Of a DNA stretch of 64,000 bases, positions 40,391-48,365 are shown piece after piece; within the stretch, counting starts at the first letter, position 1, and each line of letters opens with the position of its first letter. The stretch is from the IMG/VR virus record IMGVR_UViG_3300047548_000738, positions 19,733 through 83,732 of that record. One strand, 5' to 3'. A program made the position numbers and the translations under genes. The notes under the pieces were generated by a model that worked only from the letters and a program-made list of their open reading frames with translations, had not been told where the DNA came from and ran no database searches. Source of the DNA: a virus.

Positions 40391-41019
40391 CCTAGGTTGA
40401 CTCTACCACCGCACTCAGGGCAAACATATGCACCCTTGTCATCATCGTTTGGATTGTCTACTAAGTCGTTGATATCCTCAGTACTATATCCACAATCTTC
40501 GCAAGTAAATTCTGCTAATTCAGTTTCTTCACTACTAGCATTTGTAAAGGGCCATACAGCACCTGTTTTAGGTAGTGCTTGCTCAGTATCTGCGTCTTCT
40601 TCCTGATTTGTTTCGACAAGTTCGCCACATGTGCCATCTTCGTTTAATTTTCTAATTTCAAGGTCACAGTCAATAATCATTTCACACTCATCTTGACTCC
40701 AACCATGTTCTTCAAGGTCAAGCCAACTATTACCTTCATCAAAAAATTCTTCTAACCATTCGCGGGTTTCGTCATCTACATCATCGTAATCATACTCTTC
40801 CCAACAACCATCGGTTGTTTCAATTAACTCAGTTTCGTAGTCACAATTGTAGATATCCACACCTGCTTCGATTTTTGGTGGATTGTCATCGTCAGTATAT
40901 ACTAAAAATTCACCCCAACGCCATCCCGTTTCTACCATAAAAGTTTGACCATCTTTAACAAGATAGTTACGTTCAATGATAGATTTTTTCCATGATGGTT
41001 TTACACTCCACTCTGCCAT
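40387..41019 (-). CDS. Acidic zinc-ribbon paralogue, 210 aa
   Basis: A zinc ribbon at the C-terminus (CEDCGYST and CPECGGRVNL). Preceding it is TGAVWPF, shared with 21206-21730. The acidic N-terminal half shares WGEFLV/GW, WLEEFF-like and Cys patterns with both 21206 and 17588. Function unknown. It overlaps the GT gene by ATGA. Confidence 0.7.
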   Translation of the reverse strand: MAEWSVKPSWKKSIIERNYLVKDGQTFMVETGWRWGEFLVYTDDDNPPKIEAGVDIYNCDYETELIETTDGCWEEYDYDDVDDETREWLEEFFDEGNSWLDLEEHGWSQDECEMIIDCDLEIRKLNEDGTCGELVETNQEEDADTEQALPKTGAVWPFTNASSEETELAEFTCEDCGYSTEDINDLVDNPNDDDKGAYVCPECGGRVNLG

Positions 41020-41022
41020 GAT

Positions 41023-41250
41023 TTACTCCTTAAAAGTATCGTTAATTAATCTAATGCATTCTTGCACAATTCTAGGATTAAAGCAAGCATCAAAAGTAGT
41101 ATAGGTAACCTTTCTATAGTCACCGTTCTCTAATACTTTAACACATTCTTCTACAACCATTTCGCCGAATTTTTCTAGTAATGCTCCACCCACATCTGGG
41201 TAATGACTACCGCCCACTTCTAGTGCTATTTCTTTAAATTTTTGTTTCAT
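41023..41250 (-). CDS. Small paralogue-family protein, 75 aa
   Basis: Start at ATG 41250, overlapping the upstream TGA. MKQKFKEIALEVGGSHYPDV followed by KFGEMVVEECVKVLE matches the layout of 2913-3176 and 19314-19502, with a second half of extra helices (PRIVQECIRLINDTF). Function unknown. Confidence 0.72.
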   Translation of the reverse strand: MKQKFKEIALEVGGSHYPDVGGALLEKFGEMVVEECVKVLENGDYRKVTYTTFDACFNPRIVQECIRLINDTFKE

Positions 41251-41486
41251 TTTGTAAGTTTCCATAACATGAATTTGTTTCTATCAATCCAGTAATCTTC
41301 ATATACTGGATCTCCGGGACCGGTAATCATACGAACACCGTGATAGGCTTTCTTTCCCCATAGTTGCTTTCCTGTTAGAAAACAAGTATTAGGGCGCCAG
41401 CATAGTTTGTACTTCCAGTTTTGTACTTTGTTTAAGCCCCAATCTTCTTCACGCGGAGCTCCTGATACTTCTCCATCAAGCATCAT
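41247..41486 (-). CDS. Hypothetical protein, 79 aa
   Basis: Start at 41486 overlaps the queE stop (ATGA). Aromatic-rich, with KLCWRPNTCFLTGKQLWGKK, including two Cys. Unknown function; co-translated with queE. Confidence 0.65.
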   Translation of the reverse strand: MMLDGEVSGAPREEDWGLNKVQNWKYKLCWRPNTCFLTGKQLWGKKAYHGVRMITGPGDPVYEDYWIDRNKFMLWKLTK

Positions 41487-42349
41487 GTACCCCACTCGTT
41501 CTTAAACAATGGAACTTGAAGTCTGTCACTATAACGCAATCCATGCTTCATTGCTAAATCTGCAACTCTGCGATTATTAAGACTATAGACATTTTCTACA
41601 CCACCAACTGGCATCAAATATACAGGACCTTTAAATCCTGCGTTGCGATACTCATTAGTTGCTTCTAATGCTTCGTCAACATCATCATGTATAGCTACTA
41701 CGAACTTTAAGTAAGTGTAACCAACATCCTCATACTGCATGATAACATCAGGACGAATTGCATCTTCCCATTTTTCACCGCTGTTACTTAGTTTAGGACT
41801 TACGCTGAATGTCAAGCTATCACGACCTCGGCGACCACCAGGAGTACCGCGGGGATTCAAAGTCCAGTTCAACAAATAGTGTCTGAACTCTTTACTCAAA
41901 TCTTGTGTACCGTTTGTTTCAAACGTCAACTCTTTCAAATCCTGCATTTTTTCGTGATTCAGCAAATCAGGATAAGCACGTTGCCAACCCAGTAATGGTT
42001 CACCGCCTGTAATTACCAAGTGTTCTTCACGCCAAGTTTTGAAAGGAAGAATATCAGTAATGCTTTCGGCAAGACTATCAGTACTGAGTACAGGAGAAAG
42101 ATGCTTAAACCTAACATCCCAACTAGCATATGAATCGCATCCTGTAGATACGAGGGGCAAATCTTTATAATTTTTAATATTGTCTGCGTCAATCTTGTTT
42201 CTTTCTTCACTAATAGTTCCCGCGGGCATTCCAAAACCGCCGCATGTAAAGTTGCAACCAAACGTGCGTAAGAACACGCTTGGTACGCCCATGTAACGAC
42301 CTTCACCCTGGATACTATAAAATAATTCTGCTACTTTAATTTGTGACAT
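41483..42349 (-). CDS. queE: 7-carboxy-7-deazaguanine synthase (QueE-like radical SAM)
   Basis: 288 aa. The family converts 6-carboxytetrahydropterin to 7-carboxy-7-deazaguanine. Start YSIQGEGRYMGVPSVFLRTF is typical of QueE. The cluster-binding Cys are unusual: Cys32 and Cys36 (GCNFTC) are followed not by xxC but by an insertion of about 34 residues, and the third is probably Cys71 in STGCDSYASWD, which lines up with the usual CDSxxxWD. Also seen are HLVITGGEPLLGWQ and LTFETNGTQDL. It is in a cluster with queD and folE, so the pathway is credible. Confidence 0.85.
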   Translation of the reverse strand: MSQIKVAELFYSIQGEGRYMGVPSVFLRTFGCNFTCGGFGMPAGTISEERNKIDADNIKNYKDLPLVSTGCDSYASWDVRFKHLSPVLSTDSLAESITDILPFKTWREEHLVITGGEPLLGWQRAYPDLLNHEKMQDLKELTFETNGTQDLSKEFRHYLLNWTLNPRGTPGGRRGRDSLTFSVSPKLSNSGEKWEDAIRPDVIMQYEDVGYTYLKFVVAIHDDVDEALEATNEYRNAGFKGPVYLMPVGGVENVYSLNNRRVADLAMKHGLRYSDRLQVPLFKNEWGT

Positions 42350-42614
42350 AGATGTTTGACCACTTCTTCAGTTTTTCTTTTTTATTTTGCTTAGCAATGT
42401 CTAAGTTTGATTGTGATATTACACCCTGTTCTAGTAGAATGTCAACCATAGCAAGTACATCACCTATTTCATTTTCCAACATTATAGAATGTTCTAATCC
42501 GGTTTTATAATGTTTGCTAGCAAGCCCGAATCTTCGGCACTTGCTAACCTCAACGATAACCTCAGCACATTCTTCTTGTAAAATGTCTAACGTTTCTTGA
42601 ATTCGGCTATCCAT
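42336..42614 (-). CDS. MazG-like nucleotide pyrophosphohydrolase, 92 aa
   Basis: A helical protein with the MazG-like acidic pattern LQEECAEVIVEVSKCRRFG and LENEIGDVLAMVDILLEQ (EExxE and ExxD metal ligands). Such proteins hydrolyse NTPs. It lies between queE and queD, so it may clean up nucleotides or act in the same pathway. It overlaps queE by 14 bases. Confidence 0.8.
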   Translation of the reverse strand: MDSRIQETLDILQEECAEVIVEVSKCRRFGLASKHYKTGLEHSIMLENEIGDVLAMVDILLEQGVISQSNLDIAKQNKKEKLKKWSNIYVTN

Positions 42615-42616
42615 AT

Positions 42617-42808
42617 TTACCAATGCCTAATAGTGTTTGCAATAATAAAGAAGCATGTTATCACATGTATAACAACCCAGAAAGTTTTTAGGAACAATGA
42701 GATTCTTGCTTCACGCAAAGTTAGTATTGGTACATCCGGACGGTCATCGTCGGTATTACCCATTAGATGACCGGTGGCTCTAGCCCAAATTTTTTCAATT
42801 GAATTCAT
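42617..42808 (-). CDS. Small membrane protein, 63 aa
   Basis: Start ATG at 42808 overlaps the queD end by 14 bases. One hydrophobic segment (FLKTFWVVIHVITCFFIIAN) near the C-terminus. Function unknown. Confidence 0.6.
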   Translation of the reverse strand: MNSIEKIWARATGHLMGNTDDDRPDVPILTLREARISLFLKTFWVVIHVITCFFIIANTIRHW

Positions 42809-43283
42809 TATCTTCTCTGTGGCCAACTCTCATTGCCATGTTGGAGTCAGTTTCACGAACTTCAACTCTACAGCACCAAAGTCTATCAGCCTCTGTCTTT
42901 CCACATGAGGGGAGGAATATCGTATTGATATATTCGTATAGAAAATCAGCAAGTCCTTCACATCCGGTCTTTTCGACCTCAGTAATTTTAGCAAGACCGA
43001 GTTCACCCAAACGCAATAGTTCTGCACGATGAGGATCATCTTGAGCAACCAATAAAGTGTGATCAAACCATTCTTCGAGCTTATCTTTAAGTGGTCTGAG
43101 TCCACCATAGTCAAACGCCCAGTTACGAGCATCCAGATCATCTGTCTCAAATTCAAAATGGAACGAGAATGCGTAACCATGGATCTGATTACAATGCGAG
43201 TCGGCACGCCATTGACGATAGGCGCACGGCGCAATTTGTCTATAAGTTTTCGTAGAGCGATATTTCTTTTCACGATATGTCAT
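42795..43283 (-). CDS. queD: 6-carboxytetrahydropterin synthase (QueD-like)
   Basis: 162 aa. T-fold enzyme acting after FolE. Motif SHCNQIHGYAFSFHFEFE holds His30, catalytic Cys31 and His35. The third zinc ligand of the usual HGH is Tyr37 here, a variant I associate with phage QueD. Next are FDYGGLRPLKDKLEEWFDHT with His75, Glu109 in GCEGLAD and Glu144 in VRETDSNMA. Shine-Dalgarno AGGAG. It adjoins queE and a MazG-like gene. Confidence 0.82.
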   Translation of the reverse strand: MTYREKKYRSTKTYRQIAPCAYRQWRADSHCNQIHGYAFSFHFEFETDDLDARNWAFDYGGLRPLKDKLEEWFDHTLLVAQDDPHRAELLRLGELGLAKITEVEKTGCEGLADFLYEYINTIFLPSCGKTEADRLWCCRVEVRETDSNMAMRVGHREDNEFN

Positions 43284-43368
43284 AATTTTCTCCTATATTA
43301 GTTTAACATAGGCAGCAGAATTTGTAAAGCGGGATGATGACCGAGGCCGCTATCTTTATTTACCATTT

Positions 43369-43668
43369 TTATTTGTAAAGTGCCAATAATGTTTGGTACT
43401 TATCATATGCATCTTTCAACGCTGGATATTGTTTGTGTAACCATTTTTCATCACTTTGGTCTTGCCATAATCTAGTGTATTCACTATCTATCTTGACCAA
43501 ATTTTCAAACCCACTACGTGTAAGTTCTATTTCAATTAGTTCTTCGCGGTCAGCGTAATAACTTGCAGGTTGATTGTAATTGTAATTAATAGTATCAAAC
43601 TTACGGTCACGAACTACCTGAATATGTTTGACACTGAATCTTTGGACAAAATGATTGTAATCATTCAT
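43369..43668 (-). CDS. Hypothetical protein, 99 aa
   Basis: Unknown; charged, with KIDSEYTRLWQDQSDEKWLH. Four-base overlap with the cytidylyltransferase gene. The 85 bases downstream hold only a 22-codon ORF and possible promoter sequence for queD. Confidence 0.6.
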   Translation of the reverse strand: MNDYNHFVQRFSVKHIQVVRDRKFDTINYNYNQPASYYADREELIEIELTRSGFENLVKIDSEYTRLWQDQSDEKWLHKQYPALKDAYDKYQTLLALYK

Positions 43669-44138
43669 TGGTTTCCCCTTTTGTTGGACTCACTATCATA
43701 GACACGTTTACGGAGGCTACTGGAACTAAAGGAGTGATCTCTGCCGTTATACACGATTTCTATCCCCCGAAGGGTGCATTCATTTTTTCCAGTGAACTCT
43801 TTGTCAGCATACTCGACACCGAGTATCCTTGTATCCACAGGCAGTATAAGGAGTAGGTCCACGAGGTCTTGTTCGGTAGAGTAAACAACAACTTCATCAA
43901 CATATCTACAAGCAGCCAACTGTATCTGACGTTCAACAATACTTTGTATAGGTTTGTTTTTAGTGTCTGGCCTATCGATAGTGGGGTCTGTTTGTAGCCC
44001 GCATATGAGGTAGTCACAGTGGTTTTTCGCTTCACTAAGCATCGCAATGTGTCCCGCATGTAGCAAATCAAATGTGCTAAACGTGATACCAATTCTTTTA
44101 CCTTCTTGTTTAAGTTTTTTAACATGGTTGAAAATCAT
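43665..44138 (-). CDS. Cytidylyltransferase-like (TagD/GCT-type), 157 aa
   Basis: A nucleotidyltransferase of the HxGH superfamily: RIGITFSTFDLLHAGHIAML has the HAGH motif, and the C-terminal SSSSLRKRVYD carries the second motif. This activates a small alcohol or sugar phosphate with CTP. In this setting it may produce an activated sugar or alcohol for glycosylation. Four-base overlaps link it to both neighbours. Confidence 0.85.
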   Translation of the reverse strand: MIFNHVKKLKQEGKRIGITFSTFDLLHAGHIAMLSEAKNHCDYLICGLQTDPTIDRPDTKNKPIQSIVERQIQLAACRYVDEVVVYSTEQDLVDLLLILPVDTRILGVEYADKEFTGKNECTLRGIEIVYNGRDHSFSSSSLRKRVYDSESNKRGNQ

Positions 44139-44395
44139 AACTCTGTAATTTCCTCTACATACGGGGTAGGACCTACATCGCTGAACCCATATGTTACTTC
44201 ATATTCTTTGCCTGCGTGATGGTATGTTTCAGTAAATGTTCGTTGATTATTACTAACATCTGTGGGTCCTATTAAAGCTAATACTGTTAGTATTTGGTCA
44301 CGCTCTTCACCTTCAAGTACCCTGCGTTTCTTCATACCGATTCGTTGCAAGAATTCGATTGCTTCTTCTTTGGTTCTGAAGGGACTTCTATTCAT
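44135..44395 (-). CDS. Hypothetical protein, 86 aa
   Basis: Unknown. Basic helical start (TKEEAIEFLQRIGMKKRRVL) followed by a beta C-terminal half (TETYHHAGKEYEVTYGF). Coupled to the next genes by short overlaps. Confidence 0.6.
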   Translation of the reverse strand: MNRSPFRTKEEAIEFLQRIGMKKRRVLEGEERDQILTVLALIGPTDVSNNQRTFTETYHHAGKEYEVTYGFSDVGPTPYVEEITEL

Positions 44396-44517
44396 TATTT
44401 TTTATTGCAGTTACATGGTCTACGACCTTGATTACAATCACCAGTGCAACCACCGGGCAATCTACGAACAATTGATATAGCGATTGCTACTGATATTAAA
44501 ATAATAAATAAGGTCAT
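44395..44517 (-). CDS. Small membrane protein with Cys-rich tail, 40 aa
   Basis: A short ORF with MTLFIILISVAIAISIVRRL at the start and a tail with four Cys (GCTGDCNQGRRPCNCNKK). It overlaps the folE stop as ATGA and the next gene as TAATG. Function unknown. Confidence 0.6.
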   Translation of the reverse strand: MTLFIILISVAIAISIVRRLPGGCTGDCNQGRRPCNCNKK

Positions 44518-45197
44518 TTGCCCATCCTAGCGATAGACAAGAATTCATTTCGTGCTGCTGGATCGTTTTTGAATCCGCCACCCAAACGAACTGTTACAGT
44601 AGAACTACCTGTATCTTCCACGCCCCTTGATTTCACACAATAGTGTTGTGCGTCAATCATAACTGCTACATCTTCGGTGTCTAGAATGTACTGTAACGTG
44701 TGGAAGATTTGTTCAGTAAGTCGCTCTTGTATTTGAGGTCGCTTAGAGAAGTATTCCACGATTCGGTTGATCTTTGACAGACCGAGTACTCTTTGCTTAG
44801 GAACATAAGCAACAGTTGCCAAACCGTCAATAACGACAAAATGATGTTCGCAATTGCTTTGGACGGACACGTTACGCTCCACGACCATTTCATTATACTG
44901 CATCTTATTATCCACAGTCGTGCATTTTGGGAATGCTTCATAATCTAAACCCCAGAAAATTTCGTTAACATACATCTTAGCAACACGCTTAGGTGTTTCA
45001 ATTAGACTATCATCAGTCAAGTCTAAATCAAGGGTTTTCATGATATCAGCAAAGAGTTTTTCAATTACTTCAATCTTTGCTTTCCTATCTGGAACCATTT
45101 TATGTTCTTTGATCGGAGTTTCAACACCCATCTTAACTAGATGTTCGTGTACTTTTTGACCCAATTCGGGATCGGTTTTTGTTTTGTTATAAGACAT
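44514..45197 (-). CDS. folE: GTP cyclohydrolase I
   Basis: 227 aa from the ATG at 45197 (Shine-Dalgarno GGAAGGATT). The first enzyme of folate and 7-deazaguanine synthesis, turning GTP into dihydroneopterin triphosphate. Zinc ligands Cys116, His119 and Cys187 are in NCEHHFVV and AQHYCVKSRG; GLSKINRIVEYFSKRPQIQE is the classic motif. It heads the deazaguanine module with queD and queE, giving phages the precursor without relying on the host pathway. Confidence 0.95.
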   Translation of the reverse strand: MSYNKTKTDPELGQKVHEHLVKMGVETPIKEHKMVPDRKAKIEVIEKLFADIMKTLDLDLTDDSLIETPKRVAKMYVNEIFWGLDYEAFPKCTTVDNKMQYNEMVVERNVSVQSNCEHHFVVIDGLATVAYVPKQRVLGLSKINRIVEYFSKRPQIQERLTEQIFHTLQYILDTEDVAVMIDAQHYCVKSRGVEDTGSSTVTVRLGGGFKNDPAARNEFLSIARMGK

Positions 45198-45261
45198 ATA
45201 GAATCCTTCCTTACGCGGATATGAAAATTGAGTTGTTGTCACCGTTGTGTGACATACTTAT

Positions 45262-45534
45262 TTATGCTTTTGCTTTTTTAGTTGTCTTTTCTGCTGGTGT
45301 TTTTGCAGCTACTTTCTTTTCAGGAGCCTTTTTAGCTACTGTTTTTTTGTTTGTTTCGACACTAGCAATCGCTTCACGAACCTCTTTAAGAAGTTGTTCA
45401 TCGTCCCAAAGTAATTCGGTGCGACCATCATCGTAGGTATAAACAGTTAAGTGTGTACCTACTTCGATTTTTGCCGCACCGATCGCATTAGGAATAGTCA
45501 GTTTCACTGATTCTTTCTTTTTGCGAGTTGCCAT
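45262..45534 (-). CDS. Lys/Ala-rich tailed protein, 90 aa
   Basis: First half beta-type (KLTIPNAIGAAKIEVGTHLT), second half a histone H1-like repeat (KKAPEKKVAAKTPAEKTTKK). Probably DNA- or RNA-binding. It follows the H1-like gene by three bases. A CATAAATA element overlaps its end. Confidence 0.65.
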   Translation of the reverse strand: MATRKKKESVKLTIPNAIGAAKIEVGTHLTVYTYDDGRTELLWDDEQLLKEVREAIASVETNKKTVAKKAPEKKVAAKTPAEKTTKKAKA

Positions 45535-45536
45535 GA

Positions 45537-45731
45537 TTAGGCCTTTGCTTTTGCTTCTGCTCTTGCAGCTTTTTCTGCTGTAATTTCATTACGGCGTGCT
45601 TTAACAGCCTTTGCCAACTCTGCTAGTGCTTTACGGGCACGGGTGCCTGCTGCTGCATTACCTTTGTTGAACTTTTCATTTTCGGCTTCGTATGCTGCCA
45701 AGTGTGTTTTAATATCGTCATGTGCTGACAT
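45537..45731 (-). CDS. Histone H1-like (Hc1-type) protein, 64 aa
   Basis: The core EKFNKGNAAAGTRARKALAE followed by a Lys/Arg-rich helix matches the chlamydial Hc1/bacterial histone H1-like signature. The family condenses DNA. The end is an Ala/Lys repeat (AEKAARAEAKAKA). Phage DNA condensation is a reasonable role. A strong Shine-Dalgarno (AAGGAG) suggests high expression. Confidence 0.75.
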   Translation of the reverse strand: MSAHDDIKTHLAAYEAENEKFNKGNAAAGTRARKALAELAKAVKARRNEITAEKAARAEAKAKA

Positions 45732-45741
45732 AGTTTTCTCC

Positions 45742-46929
45742 TTAATATTTTGCTTCTCTAGTGTGTTTGCGATAATCGGTAGACATACGCAAATATTGCT
45801 CGCCTCGCCCCTCGATTATATCACAGATCCTGTCTACTGTCAAATTAGTCCAGTCACTTATTTTCCCAATATTGTGATGTGGTTTCTCAAGTAGTTTTTC
45901 TAACTTATCGATTGCATCGTTTATAGACCAGGGGATATACAACCTTTCTGCATCATTAGCAAAAGATTCTGGAAAGCTACGATAAGCAGGATATAGCACG
46001 TTGCAACCCAGGGCGTCAGCTTCTGATACTGTATTAGATACCCAGTCTTGCAATGCACAATTAAAAACTACACGGCTATCGTTAACGATACTGTAGTAAT
46101 CATTTTTTCCTAGATCCTCGTATAGTTTAATTTTACCTTCATCAATCATTTTCCTAGTACGTTGCATATAACTATCGTTGTTACTACGCAATTTCGCACC
46201 ACTGCAAATAGCAAATTCTACATAACGATTTGGATGACGTTTGTAAAATTCTTCTATTAGATCCATATAGAAATCAGGTTGTTTTTCTTGATCCCAACGA
46301 GCACTGAACACAACTCGATGCTTGCGTTCACCAAACGGAATTATTTGTCCTACACGTTCACGTACTTCATCTTTACTAAATGCTAGACCACTGATATTGT
46401 AGATCGGAGCTTCCCAACCTGCAATCTTCATGTGCATGACCATTTCTTCGTTAGTTGCGAGAATACCGCCATTAGATTGCTGTACTGCTTCACATACCAT
46501 CTGTTCATACGACCCCATCCAACGTGACATTCCCCAAACGTGAACAAAATCGTCAGGATCAATTGATTGTGCCAAACAACGTACATAAATTCTCGGACGA
46601 TGTGACTCAGGCACTTGATTAAGAATATAAGGCAAACTTTCAAAGCCCGGTTGGAACATGTCTTCAAAATAGATAACATCTTCACTGGTTACCTGTCCTT
46701 CCTTCATCAATTTAACAAGATTCATCAACTGACTCATACCAAAGTAACTACGACCATGTGCGTCAAGCACTTGACCTGTTACGATTTGTTGGTCAGTTGA
46801 AAGTGTATCTCCGGGCACAACTACATAATCAATGCCGCGGCGTTTAAACACACGTTCATTCCACTCTGTTAGTTGCAGTGTGTAACGTGCTTTATAGGGC
46901 TCAAGACCCATGTAATATAGTTTACGCAT
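45742..46929 (-). CDS. Glycosyltransferase-like protein (GT-B), 395 aa
   Basis: Start at 46929 (MRKLYYMGLEPYKARYTLQL). The C-terminal half has the GT-B donor-binding region RVVFSARWDQEKQPDFYMDL and VSNTVSEADALGCNVLYPAY. The N-terminal half carries TGQVLDAHGRSYFGMSQLMN. It uses a nucleotide sugar; the acceptor is unknown. It overlaps the nucleotidyltransferase-cupin gene by eight bases and probably uses its product. Confidence 0.75.
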   Translation of the reverse strand: MRKLYYMGLEPYKARYTLQLTEWNERVFKRRGIDYVVVPGDTLSTDQQIVTGQVLDAHGRSYFGMSQLMNLVKLMKEGQVTSEDVIYFEDMFQPGFESLPYILNQVPESHRPRIYVRCLAQSIDPDDFVHVWGMSRWMGSYEQMVCEAVQQSNGGILATNEEMVMHMKIAGWEAPIYNISGLAFSKDEVRERVGQIIPFGERKHRVVFSARWDQEKQPDFYMDLIEEFYKRHPNRYVEFAICSGAKLRSNNDSYMQRTRKMIDEGKIKLYEDLGKNDYYSIVNDSRVVFNCALQDWVSNTVSEADALGCNVLYPAYRSFPESFANDAERLYIPWSINDAIDKLEKLLEKPHHNIGKISDWTNLTVDRICDIIEGRGEQYLRMSTDYRKHTREAKY

Positions 46930-47689
46930 CTTTTCTTTCAATATCTTCTTCAATACATGCTTCACCGTATTGAATCTCTACAATACGACAAGGTTCTGTA
47001 TATGGATTACTTAGCTGATGCCAATCACCTGCTGAAATATTATAAGAATTATGTTGTTCTAGCATCTTAGTTGGAAGTCTGTATCCATTGTTCATCATAG
47101 ATAATACTTCACATTTACCTTCACTAACTAACCAGTATTCATTTCGTTTGAAGTGTTTTTGCATACTCAGTTTTTTACCCGGCTCTACTGTAAGTTCTTT
47201 TACTTTGCATCCAGGTACATCATGCAATACACGATAGTAACCCCATTGTCTTTCAGTTTTTGGATTCTTCCATTCACGCAAGATCCAACTACTAGAATTC
47301 ATTTTATTGTCACCACCGACACTGAAAACAAACTTAACTCTAGGATCAGATATACGCATTTCAGGAATGTTTTCCTTTGTGCGATCACCACCATTAGCAA
47401 AGATTACTTCATCATTTGGTCCACAATGATTTAGCAATTCTTCAATTGCATTACAGCTTGAGTTGTCATCATCATTATATACCATTGTTGCAGTAACGTC
47501 TTTTAGATTACCAACTATCGTTCTGCGCTCAGATAATGGCATAAAAGGTTGGCCCTTCTTACGAGCCAACCATTCGTCACTATTTAAGCCGACGATTAGT
47601 TGATCACCTAAATTTCTAGCAGCACGAAAATATTCAATGTGACCGCTATGAATTGGATCGAATCCACCAGTGACCAATACTATTTTCAT
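46922..47689 (-). CDS. Nucleotidyltransferase-cupin fusion, 255 aa
   Basis: N-terminal domain: VTGGFDPIHSGHIEYFRAAR, a HxGH cytidylyltransferase like the RfaE/HldE C-terminal domain. C-terminal domain (about 155-255): VEPGKKLSMQKHFKRNEYWL and IVEIQYGEACIEEDIERKDA, a cupin of the mannose-6-phosphate isomerase/guanylyltransferase type. The fusion of these two is unusual. It may make and isomerise an activated sugar for the two glycosyltransferases of this region. Confidence 0.82.
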   Translation of the reverse strand: MKIVLVTGGFDPIHSGHIEYFRAARNLGDQLIVGLNSDEWLARKKGQPFMPLSERRTIVGNLKDVTATMVYNDDDNSSCNAIEELLNHCGPNDEVIFANGGDRTKENIPEMRISDPRVKFVFSVGGDNKMNSSSWILREWKNPKTERQWGYYRVLHDVPGCKVKELTVEPGKKLSMQKHFKRNEYWLVSEGKCEVLSMMNNGYRLPTKMLEQHNSYNISAGDWHQLSNPYTEPCRIVEIQYGEACIEEDIERKDA

Positions 47690-47898
47690 ACTTCCTTGAC
47701 TAAATCATCCCAATTGTTTTTTGCTTCTTTACCTGAAGTCTTTTTCTGGAATTGACGATATGAGAAACTTCGCATGTCATACAAAGTTGATTCGTCCCAC
47801 TTATAACCGAAATCTACACAAAATTCTTTGTAATTTTCCAAATCAGTGAAGATTTGATGTTCGGTACTAAAAGTGCCAGTAAGTTTAGGTTTTGCCAT
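47686..47898 (-). CDS. Hypothetical protein, 70 aa
   Basis: A short protein (GTFSTEHQIFTDLENYKEFC; YRQFQKKTSGKEAKNNWDDL) of a kind seen in T4-like phages; function unknown. Four-base overlap with the fusion gene. Confidence 0.6.
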   Translation of the reverse strand: MAKPKLTGTFSTEHQIFTDLENYKEFCVDFGYKWDESTLYDMRSFSYRQFQKKTSGKEAKNNWDDLVKEV

Positions 47899-47912
47899 TT
47901 TTAATATTTCCT

Positions 47913-48365
47913 TTAAATAGCGAGTTGTTGATAAGGTTGAGTTGTATTATAACAGATTGTGGCGCCGTTCTCATTGTCTTCGGAAACACTGATTTCAACG
48001 TCACGCCCTGTATAGCGACTAGCGATTTGTTCGTAAAGATCATCACTAATCATTTCACATGACTTGAAATTAAGTTCCAGAGTACCTTCTTTGTAAAGGT
48101 TCTCAAGCCAGCGTTTGAACTGGATGAACTCAATATCACGGTCATTATGAAATACTTGAATCCCCACAGTGAAGTGGAAAATATGTCTGTGTGGCATACC
48201 CAAAAAGCTAACATCATACTCATCACCCGTTGCAAGTTTCGGGTCAGTAGATGCTGCTGGGTAGCGATGGATACCTTCTTTGTTGAAGGTTACCCAAATC
48301 ATTCGTTTGGCTTTGTCTTTGATTCTTGCACGTTGTTCTGCAAGTGCTTGTTCACGTTGTTCCAT
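47913..48365 (-). CDS. QueD/T-fold-like protein of unknown function, 150 aa
   Basis: The pattern resembles a 6-pyruvoyl-tetrahydropterin-synthase T-fold: HRYPAAST where the first zinc His would be, then GMPHRHIFHFTVGIQVFHND (His-x-His strand), a helix, SCEMISDDLYEQI and VSEDNENGA near the end (Glu). It is therefore a second, divergent QueD-like gene next to the DpdA-like gene. The fold reading is an inference from spacing; function may differ. Confidence 0.55.
   Translation of the reverse strand: MEQREQALAEQRARIKDKAKRMIWVTFNKEGIHRYPAASTDPKLATGDEYDVSFLGMPHRHIFHFTVGIQVFHNDRDIEFIQFKRWLENLYKEGTLELNFKSCEMISDDLYEQIASRYTGRDVEISVSEDNENGATICYNTTQPYQQLAI

Noticed and set aside
42795-43283. QueD called inactive because HGH reads HGY
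   Set aside because: Other active-site residues are present and the cluster with folE and queE is intact; I associate the HGY form with phage QueD.
43284-43368. A 22-codon minus-strand ORF (MVNKDSGLG...)
   Set aside because: No Shine-Dalgarno and no coupling; the stretch more likely holds the queD leader, with a weak TTTACA-N17-TAAACT promoter.
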